DNA of 64,000 nucleotides from Actinobacillus suis ATCC 33415 (GTDB lineage Bacteria; Pseudomonadota; Gammaproteobacteria; Enterobacterales; Pasteurellaceae): NCBI RefSeq assembly GCF_000739435.1, contig NZ_CP009159.1, positions 992,001 to 1,056,000 of the forward strand, read 5' to 3'. Shown piece by piece: positions 25,328 to 34,143 of this stretch (position 1 is its first letter; each line of letters starts with the position of its first letter). The notes under the pieces were generated by a model. It saw only the letters and a program-made list of their open reading frames with translations, ran no database searches and was not told where the DNA came from. The position numbers and the translations under genes were made by a program.

Positions 25328-26217
25328 TGAAACGCTTATCTCTATGCCTATTATCTATTTTAGCTGTAGGTACAACTGAACAGGCTTTTGCCGATATTTT
25401 GCAAAAATGGGAAAGAAAACCGATTCCAGTTGCTTTACAAGTAAAAGCTGAACGTATCATTTTTATGGATAAAAATGTCAAAGTAGGTTATCCCGCAGAG
25501 CTTGAAGGCAAAGTTCGTATTCAATCTACCGGCGGCGCAGTGTATTTAAAAGCACTCGAAACATTTCCAGCAACACGTTTTGAATTTCGTGATGTGGTCA
25601 CCGGTGAAATTTTTCTTTTTGATATAGGGGCACACAGTAAAGTCAATAATCCTACGGAAGCGATTAAAGTAATATCTGATAGTATTGTTGAAAAACAGTC
25701 AGGTTCATTAAATCAAGATGATTATATAGCCAATGATGAAGTAGATAACAAAATACCACAACTTCCAATTCCTGCAGCATTGACACGCTATGCTGCACAA
25801 TCACTTTACGCACCATTACGCACTGTAGAACCTTTAGATGGAGTAAGACGCGTTGCACATCGTCTACCTGAAAAAATTACCACATTACTTCCTGCTTATC
25901 CGATTACAGCCAATCCTTTAATGAGCTGGCAATTGGATAACTATGTAGTAACTGCTATCCGTTTACAAAATCGTGGTGTTTCACGGATTATACTTGACCC
26001 AAGAGAGTTACAAGGTCGCTTTTATGCAGCAACTTTTCAGCATAATTGGTTAGGTGGCTATGGTAGTACGGAAGACACAACGACTGTCTATTTAGTAACG
26101 GAAGGACATGCAAATAATGCTGTTATTCCTGAAACAAAAATCTACAAAGCCCCTAAAAAGGTGAAAAAAACGACGGTAACAACAAGAAAAACAGTTACCC
26201 CTCAATCAACTAAATAG
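25327..26217 (+). CDS. PFL_4704-like (DUF3438, TraK/VirB9-type) ICE protein
   Basis: The 296-residue exported protein has a signal peptide (LLSILAVGTTEQAFA) and KWERKPIPVALQVKAERIIF, FPATRFEFRDVVTGEIFLF and NYVVTAIRLQNRG with LDPRELQGRFYAATF. It matches DUF3438 proteins, the TraK/VirB9-like outer-membrane core component of PFL-type systems. It sits between the VirB8-like and TraB-like genes, the expected order. The C-terminus is very basic (KKVKKTTVTTRKT). Confidence 0.87.
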   Translation: MKRLSLCLLSILAVGTTEQAFADILQKWERKPIPVALQVKAERIIFMDKNVKVGYPAELEGKVRIQSTGGAVYLKALETFPATRFEFRDVVTGEIFLFDIGAHSKVNNPTEAIKVISDSIVEKQSGSLNQDDYIANDEVDNKIPQLPIPAALTRYAAQSLYAPLRTVEPLDGVRRVAHRLPEKITTLLPAYPITANPLMSWQLDNYVVTAIRLQNRGVSRIILDPRELQGRFYAATFQHNWLGGYGSTEDTTTVYLVTEGHANNAVIPETKIYKAPKKVKKTTVTTRKTVTPQSTK

Positions 26218-26225
26218 GAGGAACT

Positions 26226-27683
26226 ATGCAAGCAAACAAAGCTCTTTATGTCATTGTTTCCATTGTAGTTACCGCAGTTGGTGCAATGGGATGGTTTTTA
26301 TTCTCTCCCTCTAAATCTGAAGTCGAACAACCTAAACGTGACGTACTTGATATTTCTATTAATGATCTTACACCGGAAGAAATTAGAGCAATGGGTATTC
26401 AAGGCGATACTCCGCAAGATACCTTACGTACGCTCGTAGCTACGGCAAAAAATAATCAGAAAAAATTCGATCAAACCTTAAATGAATTAGATAAATATAA
26501 ACGTGAAAATGAACGTTTAACACGTAAAGAAGAAGACACGAATTATCAAATCAATGAAGCTATCCGTAATGAAACACAGCCATTATTAGCTGAAATTGCT
26601 GAGTTAAAACGTCAATTAGTAGAATCAGTAGAGAACGCTAATAACATAACAGGAAATAGCCAAAATAATGATAGTACTCAAAAAGGTTTTGGTCAGGCAA
26701 ATAATAATTTACCTGTTAATAATGGTACTTATGCCAATAATGGTGAAGTGATATTAGAACCTGGTATTCGATGGGTGGAACCTAGCGATCAAATTGGATT
26801 GGATTCAAATGGGAAACCTGTTGCAGACGGCGCAAGAGCAAACAGTTTTGGTTTCCCATCTCAGTTGAAATCTGATGAACAATCAACAGGACAAAAAAAA
26901 GGATTACCATTTCTTAATGGTACGGATGAAACGACAGGTAGTGCTAATAAATCAAATATAAAAGCAACAGAAAAGCCATTTTATACATTACCAGAAAATT
27001 CGACTTTATTAGGTTCTATTTCAATGACGGCTTTAATTGGTCGTGTACCAATAGGTAATAATGTGACGGATCCTTATCCATTTAAAGTCATTATTGGACG
27101 TGAGAATCTTATTGCAAATGGTCTTGAACTACCCGATGTTGAAGGTGCAATTGTATCAGGGACAGCTTCCGGTGATTGGACATTATCTTGTGTACGCGGT
27201 GATATAAAAAGTATGACATTTGTTTTCTCTGACGGTCGAATTGTGACTTCATCACAATCAAGTAACAAGAGTGATGAAGGCATTGGTTGGATTTCAGATG
27301 ATAGAGGGGTTCCTTGTGTACCTGGAGAACGTAAAACTAATGCACCTGAATATTTAGGTTCTAATTTCTTACTTGCTGGAGCGAGTGCTGCTGCGCAAGG
27401 ACTCTCTCAAGCACAAACGACCACCGTAGTAGATGGTAATAGCGTTGTCGGTGCCGTAACAGGCGATAATAGCAAATATATTTTAGGGCAAGCATTAGGT
27501 GGAGGATTAAAAGAAACCGCAGACTGGTTTAGAGAACGCTACGGTCAAATGTTTGATGCAATCTATGTGCCACCGGGTCATCCTGTTGCAATTCATTTAA
27601 ATAAAGAGATAGCAATTGATTACAACAAATTAGGCCGCAAAGTGAAATATCGTGTATCACAATCAACACCACGCCTAGATTAG
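26226..27683 (+). CDS. PFL_4705-like (TraB/VirB10-type) ICE core protein
   Basis: The 485-residue protein has an N-terminal membrane anchor (ALYVIVSIVVTAVGAMGWFL), a long coiled coil near residues 75-140 (NELDKYKRENERLTRKEED), an Asn-rich linker with GIRWVEPSDQ, and a C-terminal beta domain with LPENSTLLGSISMTALIGRVP. This layout is that of TraB/VirB10 proteins, which span the envelope from inner to outer membrane. It belongs to the family recalled as TIGR03752. The WVEP motif is related to the repeats in the transglycosylase tail, suggesting a shared docking element. Confidence 0.9.
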   Translation: MQANKALYVIVSIVVTAVGAMGWFLFSPSKSEVEQPKRDVLDISINDLTPEEIRAMGIQGDTPQDTLRTLVATAKNNQKKFDQTLNELDKYKRENERLTRKEEDTNYQINEAIRNETQPLLAEIAELKRQLVESVENANNITGNSQNNDSTQKGFGQANNNLPVNNGTYANNGEVILEPGIRWVEPSDQIGLDSNGKPVADGARANSFGFPSQLKSDEQSTGQKKGLPFLNGTDETTGSANKSNIKATEKPFYTLPENSTLLGSISMTALIGRVPIGNNVTDPYPFKVIIGRENLIANGLELPDVEGAIVSGTASGDWTLSCVRGDIKSMTFVFSDGRIVTSSQSSNKSDEGIGWISDDRGVPCVPGERKTNAPEYLGSNFLLAGASAAAQGLSQAQTTTVVDGNSVVGAVTGDNSKYILGQALGGGLKETADWFRERYGQMFDAIYVPPGHPVAIHLNKEIAIDYNKLGRKVKYRVSQSTPRLD

Positions 27684-27693
27684 GAGAAATATA

Positions 27694-28092
27694 ATGAAAG
27701 CACGTATTGGTATTCTATTTTTAACTGCTTTACTTACTGGTTGTTCAACATCATCTGAAGATTTACTTCCTACAAATGGACATTCTATACGTGATGTTTG
27801 GGATAAAAATGCAGGAAGTGGGCAATTACAACAATATCGTTCACAAGATAGCCGTTTAATCGATCCTGTAGATTATATCTCTAATACCGAGCAGCGCAGT
27901 TATACGCGTACAGCTGAAAATGAAATTGATAATTTATTTCCTAGACTACCTAACCCTGATTTAGTGATGTATGTATATCCGCACCTTTCTCCTTCTGGTG
28001 AACCAATGCCTATCCCCGGTTATTCTACGGTAATTCCCTTTTACAGTCGGGTGCAATATGCACAACCGGGTGAACGAACAAGAGGACTATAA
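27694..28092 (+). CDS. T4SS lipoprotein (TIGR03751-like, TraV/VirB7-type position)
   Basis: The 132-residue lipoprotein has the lipobox LLTGCS (Cys17). The mature chain includes HSIRDVWDKNAGSGQLQQYRS and FPRLPNPDLVMYVYPHLS. Size, lipobox and position between TraB-like and TraC-like genes match the small lipoprotein of this ICE class that probably supports the outer-membrane ring. AGGAGAAA precedes the start, and the next gene begins 2 bp after its stop. Confidence 0.85.
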   Translation: MKARIGILFLTALLTGCSTSSEDLLPTNGHSIRDVWDKNAGSGQLQQYRSQDSRLIDPVDYISNTEQRSYTRTAENEIDNLFPRLPNPDLVMYVYPHLSPSGEPMPIPGYSTVIPFYSRVQYAQPGERTRGL

Positions 28093-28094
28093 CA

Positions 28095-30905
28095 ATGTCT
28101 TTTTTAAGTGAAGTACTCTCATCATTTAAACCTAGCAAGGCTGTTCAAGGTGTACAACACGTAGATCTTGAACCCGAGATGAATAACCAAGTACAAGAAT
28201 CTAATACTATACAAATGCCTAGACCAATTCAGCGCAGTGGCAAGATTTCTATTAATCAGCACAATCAGAAACTATATGGGCAAGCTCCCTCTTTTGTGGA
28301 TCATTTACCTTGGGCTGAATTTCTCGATGCTGAAGGCGTAATGTTACTTGATGATGCGAGAAGTGTGGGAGCTGTTTTTGAAATTAAACCTATTGGTACA
28401 GCAGGACGTGATGAAAATTATCTTAGCCGTATCAGAAATTTAGTTAAAGATGCTCTACAGGATAGCTTTGATGAATTAGATACAAATCCTTATGTTGTGC
28501 AATTCTTCTGTCAGGATGATGACGATTTACAACCTTATATTGAGAACCTACGTAATTATGTCACAAAAGAGGCAAAAGGAAGTGAATTTACTGAAGAATG
28601 GTTACGCATTCAAGAAAAGCATTTTAATGATATTGGTAAGCCAGGAGGCTTGTTTATTGATGATCGTGTAACGAATACAGCTTGGTCTGGCCGTATTCGT
28701 CGAACCCGCATGGTTATTTATCGTTATGTAGATAAAAACGATGAATATAATTCCATTGAGTTACTCAATAATGCTTGTGAACGAGCTAATGGTGCTTTAA
28801 CTACTGCCGGATTACAAGTTTCCAGATTGAAGGAAAATGCAATTAAAGAATGGCTTTTACGCTGGTTTAATCCAAATCCCTCAGTAAATTTTGAAGGGTT
28901 AAGTAACAATGAATGTTATCGTTATTTAAATAGCAACCAAGTCAATAATGACATTCCTCTTGCGTTTACTGATTTTAGTGAGAATTTATTTTATTCCCAA
29001 CCAGAAAATAAAGGGGAATATTGGTATTTTGACGGTCAGCCTCATGAAGTCATCGTAGTAAATAATTTACGCCGTCAGCCTGATATAGGGCTTATGACGG
29101 GAGAAATTACGCGTGGACGCAATATTAATGCGCTTTTTGATTTGTTGCCAGAATCAACCATTATGGCTATTACAATAGTAGTACATCCACAAGACAAATT
29201 AGAAGCACATTTAGAAAAACTTAGCAGCCGTGCTGTAGGTGAAAACTTCGAATCACGTTATTTAAAACAAGACTGTTTGACCGTTCAACAATACCTAAAG
29301 GAAAACCATAAATTATACCAAGCAAGTATTGCCTTTTATGTACGAGGGGAAAACGAAGCACAATTACGCATGCGATCACGTAAATTACGCACAATTCTAT
29401 TAAGTAATAACCTTGATCCTGTAAAAGAAAATGCAGAAGTTGCCCCGCTAAATAGTTATTTGCGCTGGTTACCAATGAACTTCAATCCCCAGCTTGATAC
29501 CAAACATTACTATACTAAATACTATTTTGTGCAACATTTAGCGAACTTATTACCTGTTTTTGGGCGAGATACCGGTACGGGTAATCCTGGTATTACCTAT
29601 TTTAACAGAGGCGGCGCACCATTTGATTTTGATCCATTAAATCGAAAAGACAGAACTAAAAATGCACATAAATTATTACTTGGTCCAACGGGTTCGGGTA
29701 AATCTGCAACACTTTGTGCACAAATGTCACAAGTAATGGCAATACACCGCCCTCGTCTCTTTATTGTGGAGGCTGGTAATTCCTTTGGGTTATTTGCTGA
29801 TTATGCTGAGCGATTTGGTTTAACCGTTAATCGTATTACATTATCACCCAATAGTGGCATTGTATTACCCCTTTTTTCTGAAGCTCATAAATTATTAGAT
29901 ATGGAACTTAATCCTGAAGACGTTCCAGATGATTCTGAAGATGACGAAGATGAGGGAGAAGAACAACGAGATCTACTCGCTGAAATGGAATTAACTACAC
30001 GTCTAATGATTACAGGTGGCGAAAGTAAAGAAGATGAGCGAATGACCCGGGCAGATCGTGCCGCAATTCGTAAAGCCATTATTAATGCCGCACGTAAAGC
30101 AAAAAATGAAAGTCGTCAAACCTTAACTGAAGACGTAAAAAATGCCCTGGATGAATTAAGCAAATCGGATGAAGTTCGAAAAGAACGACGTTCTCGTTTA
30201 GCTGAAATGGCTGAATCCTTAGAAATGTTTTGTACCGGAGTAAATGGACAATTCTTTAACCGTGAGGGGGAAATTTGGCCAGAAGCTGATATTACGCTGG
30301 TCGATTTAGCCATGTTTGCACGCGATGGGTATGAAGCCGAATTATCTATTTCATATATTTCATTAATTAATCACATTAATAGTTTAGGTGAAAAATACCA
30401 ACATAGCTATCGCCCAATAGTGAATGTGACCGACGAATCTCATATTATTACGGTCAATCCATTATTGTCAAAGTTCCTTGTAAAAGGTTCTAAAATGTGG
30501 CGTAAATTAGGTATTTGGTTATGGCTTGCAACACAAAACGTAGATGACTTTCCAAATGAAGCAAGTAAGTTACTCAGTATGTTGGAATGGTGGGAACTAT
30601 TGAATGTGACAACCAAAGAAATCGAAGATGTGGATCGTTTCCGGAAACTAACTGATGCGCAAAAAATCATGTTATCTTCGGCCAAAAAATCTGACCGGAA
30701 ATACACTGAAGGCGTGGTGTTATCAACCAATATGGAAGCATTATTCCGAGTTGTGCCAGCAAGTATTTTCCTTGCACTTGGCATGACGGAAAAAGAAGAA
30801 AAGGCAGAACGTAGACAATTAATGCTTAAGCATAACTTTAGTGAAGTTGATGCCGCTTTGGTTGTAGCTAAACGAATTGATGCTGCGAGAGGAATCCTAT
30901 CATGA
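28095..30905 (+). CDS. traC: TraC/VirB4-type conjugation ATPase (PFL_4706-like)
   Basis: The 936-residue ATPase powers pilus and channel assembly. The N-terminal half holds FVDHLPWAEFLDAEGVML and DDARSVGAVFEIKP. Walker A is LLGPTGSGKSATL with the loop glycine near residue 530. An acidic insert (DDSEDDEDEGEEQRDL) follows. The Walker B region and motor core include NVTDESHII and WLWLATQNVDDFP, the latter typical of TraC-like ATPases. Length and motifs are intact. It overlaps the next gene by 4 bp. It is one of two ATPases visible in the transfer operon, the other being TraD. Confidence 0.93.
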   Translation: MSFLSEVLSSFKPSKAVQGVQHVDLEPEMNNQVQESNTIQMPRPIQRSGKISINQHNQKLYGQAPSFVDHLPWAEFLDAEGVMLLDDARSVGAVFEIKPIGTAGRDENYLSRIRNLVKDALQDSFDELDTNPYVVQFFCQDDDDLQPYIENLRNYVTKEAKGSEFTEEWLRIQEKHFNDIGKPGGLFIDDRVTNTAWSGRIRRTRMVIYRYVDKNDEYNSIELLNNACERANGALTTAGLQVSRLKENAIKEWLLRWFNPNPSVNFEGLSNNECYRYLNSNQVNNDIPLAFTDFSENLFYSQPENKGEYWYFDGQPHEVIVVNNLRRQPDIGLMTGEITRGRNINALFDLLPESTIMAITIVVHPQDKLEAHLEKLSSRAVGENFESRYLKQDCLTVQQYLKENHKLYQASIAFYVRGENEAQLRMRSRKLRTILLSNNLDPVKENAEVAPLNSYLRWLPMNFNPQLDTKHYYTKYYFVQHLANLLPVFGRDTGTGNPGITYFNRGGAPFDFDPLNRKDRTKNAHKLLLGPTGSGKSATLCAQMSQVMAIHRPRLFIVEAGNSFGLFADYAERFGLTVNRITLSPNSGIVLPLFSEAHKLLDMELNPEDVPDDSEDDEDEGEEQRDLLAEMELTTRLMITGGESKEDERMTRADRAAIRKAIINAARKAKNESRQTLTEDVKNALDELSKSDEVRKERRSRLAEMAESLEMFCTGVNGQFFNREGEIWPEADITLVDLAMFARDGYEAELSISYISLINHINSLGEKYQHSYRPIVNVTDESHIITVNPLLSKFLVKGSKMWRKLGIWLWLATQNVDDFPNEASKLLSMLEWWELLNVTTKEIEDVDRFRKLTDAQKIMLSSAKKSDRKYTEGVVLSTNMEALFRVVPASIFLALGMTEKEEKAERRQLMLKHNFSEVDAALVVAKRIDAARGILS

Positions 30906-31333
30906 ATACTACACTACAACCGGTCTATTTATTTGATGCTGGTCCTCAAAAAGAAACATTAAATATCTCATCACCGGAAATATTAGAGATGCTCCAAGCA
31001 TTCAGCCAAACAATTACGAACAAAATAGGGCAAGGAAAATCAATCGTTGTTTATCCGCACCGTGTGGTTCGTCATTACTGGGGGCTGGAGCTTGAAGGAG
31101 ATAAGGATAAATTACCTATTCTACTAAATATTACTGGGCGTTTTCGATTACCACAAATTAATGAGAAACAATGGCCCGCTCGGCTGACTATTGATGTAGC
31201 TGATCATGTGGATGCCTATTGGCTTACTATGTTTTTAGCAGAAAGCCTTCATTTAACGATGTCCGTTTTGTCTACATTAAATGGGCATAATACGGTGTGT
31301 AATGTGGAGGAACAAAATAATGAACCCGGTTAA
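30902..31333 (+). CDS. Hypothetical protein following traC
   Basis: The 143-residue soluble protein has no signal peptide. It contains GPQKETLNISSPEILEMLQ, KSIVVYPHRVVRHYWGLELE and QWPARLTIDVADHVDAYWLT. Overlap with traC (ATGA) and with the next gene shows it belongs to the operon. I do not recognise the family. Confidence 0.65.
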   Translation: MNTTLQPVYLFDAGPQKETLNISSPEILEMLQAFSQTITNKIGQGKSIVVYPHRVVRHYWGLELEGDKDKLPILLNITGRFRLPQINEKQWPARLTIDVADHVDAYWLTMFLAESLHLTMSVLSTLNGHNTVCNVEEQNNEPG

Positions 31334-31646
31334 ATTAAGCATTAAGCGTCAATGGCTAAAAAACACACTAAAAGTATTATCCATTATTATTATCAATATT
31401 CTAGTTATTTTGTTTACCAGTAGCCTGATAATGAATAATACCGGTATGTTTAATGTAGATTTTCAATCGTGGTTTTATGATACCCGTTTAGGCTGGTTTT
31501 TATGGCGAATAGTGCTTTATACCATAGTGTTAGCTCTTATGTTTGCGGTAAATAAATATGTGCATTTATCTCTCAAAGCTAAACTACTCATTGCATCCAG
31601 CATTATCCTGATTGAAGGATTAAATCTATTTTATCTTCTGGGCTAA
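31320..31646 (+). CDS. Small inner-membrane protein in the transfer operon
   Basis: The 108-residue protein has three hydrophobic helices (VLSIIIINILVILFTSSLIM, IVLYTIVLALMFAV, LLIASSIILIEGLNLFYLLG). The ATG at 31320 has GGAGGAA eight bases upstream and overlaps the previous gene by 14 bp. The longer frame from 31281 lacks a ribosome site. It is probably an accessory of the TraG protein encoded 17 bp downstream. Family not recognised. Confidence 0.7.
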   Translation: MNPVKLSIKRQWLKNTLKVLSIIIINILVILFTSSLIMNNTGMFNVDFQSWFYDTRLGWFLWRIVLYTIVLALMFAVNKYVHLSLKAKLLIASSIILIEGLNLFYLLG

Positions 31647-31663
31647 TTTAACGGGAGAATCAC

Positions 31664-33154
31664 ATGACATTTACGGTTGATAGTTATTTAGAATATTTTC
31701 TTACGCTACTTGCGTGGATTATCAATAACAATATTTTTGCGGTATTAATTCAGACAGGCATATTCTTAATTCCACTCATTGTAATTCTGTTTAAGACTTT
31801 TATTGATGTGAAAAAACAAGGTGATGATGAAGGAAATAAAGGTGACTTACTTATCCGGTGGCTAGGGTTACAATTCTTTCCGACGATGTTTGTTATTGTC
31901 ATTGTACTAGCTCCAACGCTTCCGATTCAATTAAACAATATTGAATTGAACGTAGAACAATCGAAAGCTTGCGGTTACCGGGTGCCACAAGCTCCTCAAG
32001 ATAGTGGCTACGGTGATTTAACCTCTGAGTTAAGTGGTAAACAAGCTAAGGTACCCCTATGGTGGGGATTTTTCCATCAACTTAATAAAGGGATAACACA
32101 CGCATTAGTTGCCGCAATTCCGTGTAAACCGGATCTACGTCAAATCCGTTTCGAAGTACAACACGAGAAAATTAATGACCCCGCATTGCTTACTGAATTA
32201 CGTCAGTTTGTGCAGCAATGTTATATTCCGGCGCGTCAAAAACTACAGACGAGTCAAATTTCATTAAGCCCTGCTCAAGTTCGTGAAGTAAGTTGGCTAG
32301 GAGGTAATATATTAGTTACTAATAGTGAACTATATCCTCGTTATCGCGCACAACAACCTAATAATCTATGGGCGTATGATGCCAAACGAGACTCGGGATT
32401 GCCCAATACAGGGAATGGAGGGTTTCCAGCGTGTAATGAATGGTGGGCTGAAAATACCATTGGACTAAAATATCGATTGCTTGCTGATATGAGACAAAAT
32501 TTCTCAGTTAATGTCCAAGAATTCTTTAGTAAGAAAAATGGTGCAGAAGAATCATTACTACGTACTCTAGTAAGGCCTGAAAATTTGAATGTATCTTCAG
32601 GGAAAATCTATCCTGGATATGGAGGTAATTTAGATCCTACATTTACTGGTGCAGTTAATCGTTTAGTTGCATCAGCTGGGTCAGCAGTAGGAAGTATTGG
32701 TATTTTCCCAGCATTAGATTCGATGCGACAAGCTCTACCAATGGTTCATGCGTTTGCATTAATGTCAGTGGTTATTCTACTACCACTTGTCATTGTAATG
32801 AGTGGATATTCATTAAAAACCGTGATCACATTAACCTTTGTACATTTTGCATTAGTAGCTTTAACATTTTGGTGGGAACTAGCTCGATGGCTAGATTCTT
32901 GGTTATTAGATGTTCTGTATAACTCAGCAACCCATAATAGTCTTAATCCATACTTCTTAGAAAATACAGAAGATGACTTTATTGTGAATTTTGTAATGGG
33001 TTCTCTATTCTTAGTTCTACCGGCGATTTGGTTTGGGGCTATTTCATGGGCGGGAATACATATAGGAGATATGGCTCAGCAAATTGCTAATGGAACCAGA
33101 ACATCTCAAACGGCAGGAGCCCAAGGTGGTAACTTGGTAAATAAAGTTAAATAA
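31664..33154 (+). CDS. TraG-like conjugal transfer membrane protein
   Basis: The 496-residue protein matches the N-terminal domain family of TraG used in ICE mating-pair stabilisation. It has hydrophobic helices near residues 15-45 and 70-95, a periplasmic domain with cysteines in SKACGYRVP, AAIPCKPDL, FVQQCYIPA and FPACNEWW, and four further membrane helices near residues 360-460 (HAFALMSVVILLPLVIVMSG and others). It is the last gene of the forward operon and is followed by a bidirectional terminator. CGGGAGAA precedes the start. Confidence 0.85.
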   Translation: MTFTVDSYLEYFLTLLAWIINNNIFAVLIQTGIFLIPLIVILFKTFIDVKKQGDDEGNKGDLLIRWLGLQFFPTMFVIVIVLAPTLPIQLNNIELNVEQSKACGYRVPQAPQDSGYGDLTSELSGKQAKVPLWWGFFHQLNKGITHALVAAIPCKPDLRQIRFEVQHEKINDPALLTELRQFVQQCYIPARQKLQTSQISLSPAQVREVSWLGGNILVTNSELYPRYRAQQPNNLWAYDAKRDSGLPNTGNGGFPACNEWWAENTIGLKYRLLADMRQNFSVNVQEFFSKKNGAEESLLRTLVRPENLNVSSGKIYPGYGGNLDPTFTGAVNRLVASAGSAVGSIGIFPALDSMRQALPMVHAFALMSVVILLPLVIVMSGYSLKTVITLTFVHFALVALTFWWELARWLDSWLLDVLYNSATHNSLNPYFLENTEDDFIVNFVMGSLFLVLPAIWFGAISWAGIHIGDMAQQIANGTRTSQTAGAQGGNLVNKVK

Positions 33155-33159
33155 ACGCT

Positions 33160-33190
33160 AATGAGATAGAGATATTTCTCTATCTCATTT
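33160..33190. terminator. Bidirectional terminator between convergent transfer gene blocks
   Basis: AATGAGATAGAGA and TCTCTATCTCATT form a perfect 13-bp stem with short A/T tracts on both sides. Confidence 0.85.
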
Positions 33191-33576
33191 TATAACCAAT
33201 CCTTATCTGTATTTTCAGGCATTTTAAATCCGTTAGCGTAGAACCCTTCTCCTTCAGGACCAGCCGAATAAAAACCATCCTTAATAAACTGATAAGATTC
33301 TTCATCGTCATGATTTACAAAGTTATTGCCTAGTTCCAATTTTAGGGACTCATCTCTACATCCATCAAACTCATCTAATTCATGAGCATGGGGATTTATA
33401 TCTGAAGTAGATGACCAATCTCTTAATAGTAAAACTGCAATAACAAGAAATGGAATCCCGATAATACACACGGCAGAAAGAAGTATTTTTCTCGGCAATA
33501 CCGGTAAGAAATCAAGTTTATTATCAATAAATTTAGCTACTTTAGCAAAGTTAGCACCTAAATCTTGGAATGTCAT
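33190..33576 (-). CDS. Small membrane protein of unknown function
   Basis: The 128-residue protein has one strong helix (ILLSAVCIIGIPFLVIAVLLL, about residues 30-50) and an acidic outside tail (ELDEFDGCRDESLKLEL). The start has a consensus AGGAGG site. It opens the minus-strand block at the end of the transfer region but is separated from the next gene by 130 bp. Function unknown. Confidence 0.65.
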   Translation of the reverse strand: MTFQDLGANFAKVAKFIDNKLDFLPVLPRKILLSAVCIIGIPFLVIAVLLLRDWSSTSDINPHAHELDEFDGCRDESLKLELGNNFVNHDDEESYQFIKDGFYSAGPEGEGFYANGFKMPENTDKDWL

Positions 33577-33671
33577 ATAGACCTCCTTATTCGCTATATA
33601 TGACTAACAATGTTGATTAAATATAAGCCTAAATTAAAGATAAAATCAACAAAATTTACTCAAACGTAAAA

Positions 33672-33694
33672 AGGCTAAGTAAGAAACTTAGCCC
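33672..33694 (-). terminator. Terminator of the minus-strand T4SS block
   Basis: GGCTAAGT and ACTTAGCC form a stem just downstream of the exported protein gene at 33709. Confidence 0.8.
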
Positions 33695-33708
33695 ATTATT
33701 ACCTATAA

Positions 33709-34122
33709 TTATAGAATGTTCATTTTACTGTATTCAAAATGTTGTCCAACTTTTTTATTGGTATCACATTTTATTTCAGTTGTATTATTACCTTTTGTAA
33801 TATACAACATTGGTGAGTCAATTACATTGGTTCCTCTAGGTTGTACGAACTCAATAGTATAAGAATGACTCTTACTTTTCATTTCTAAGGCACTTGTTGT
33901 AAAACCAGAGCCTGTCGCCACATAAGAACCTTCGTTTTTCAGTACTTGTTTAGCTGGATTCTTAAATAAGATTTTCCCATATGAAAATTGATAGTCTGCG
34001 CCAGTTTTTTGGATCAGAATTTGATTACCGTCTTCTGCAGTACAAGAAAAAATTGAGATATTTTCTGCTAAAACCGGTAAAGATATAAACGAGCATACTG
34101 CTAATGTTGTTAATTTACGCAT
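33709..34122 (-). CDS. Exported hypothetical protein
   Basis: The 137-residue protein has a signal peptide (LTTLAVCSFISLPVLA) and a beta-rich mature domain (NISIFSCTAEDGNQILIQK, YSFGK-like strands, MLYITKGNNTTEIKC) with two cysteines that could form a disulfide. It follows the PFL_4711-like gene by 21 bp and is last in the minus-strand block. Family not recognised. Confidence 0.65.
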   Translation of the reverse strand: MRKLTTLAVCSFISLPVLAENISIFSCTAEDGNQILIQKTGADYQFSYGKILFKNPAKQVLKNEGSYVATGSGFTTSALEMKSKSHSYTIEFVQPRGTNVIDSPMLYITKGNNTTEIKCDTNKKVGQHFEYSKMNIL

Positions 34123-34143
34123 AATGTATTCCTTCTACCATAA

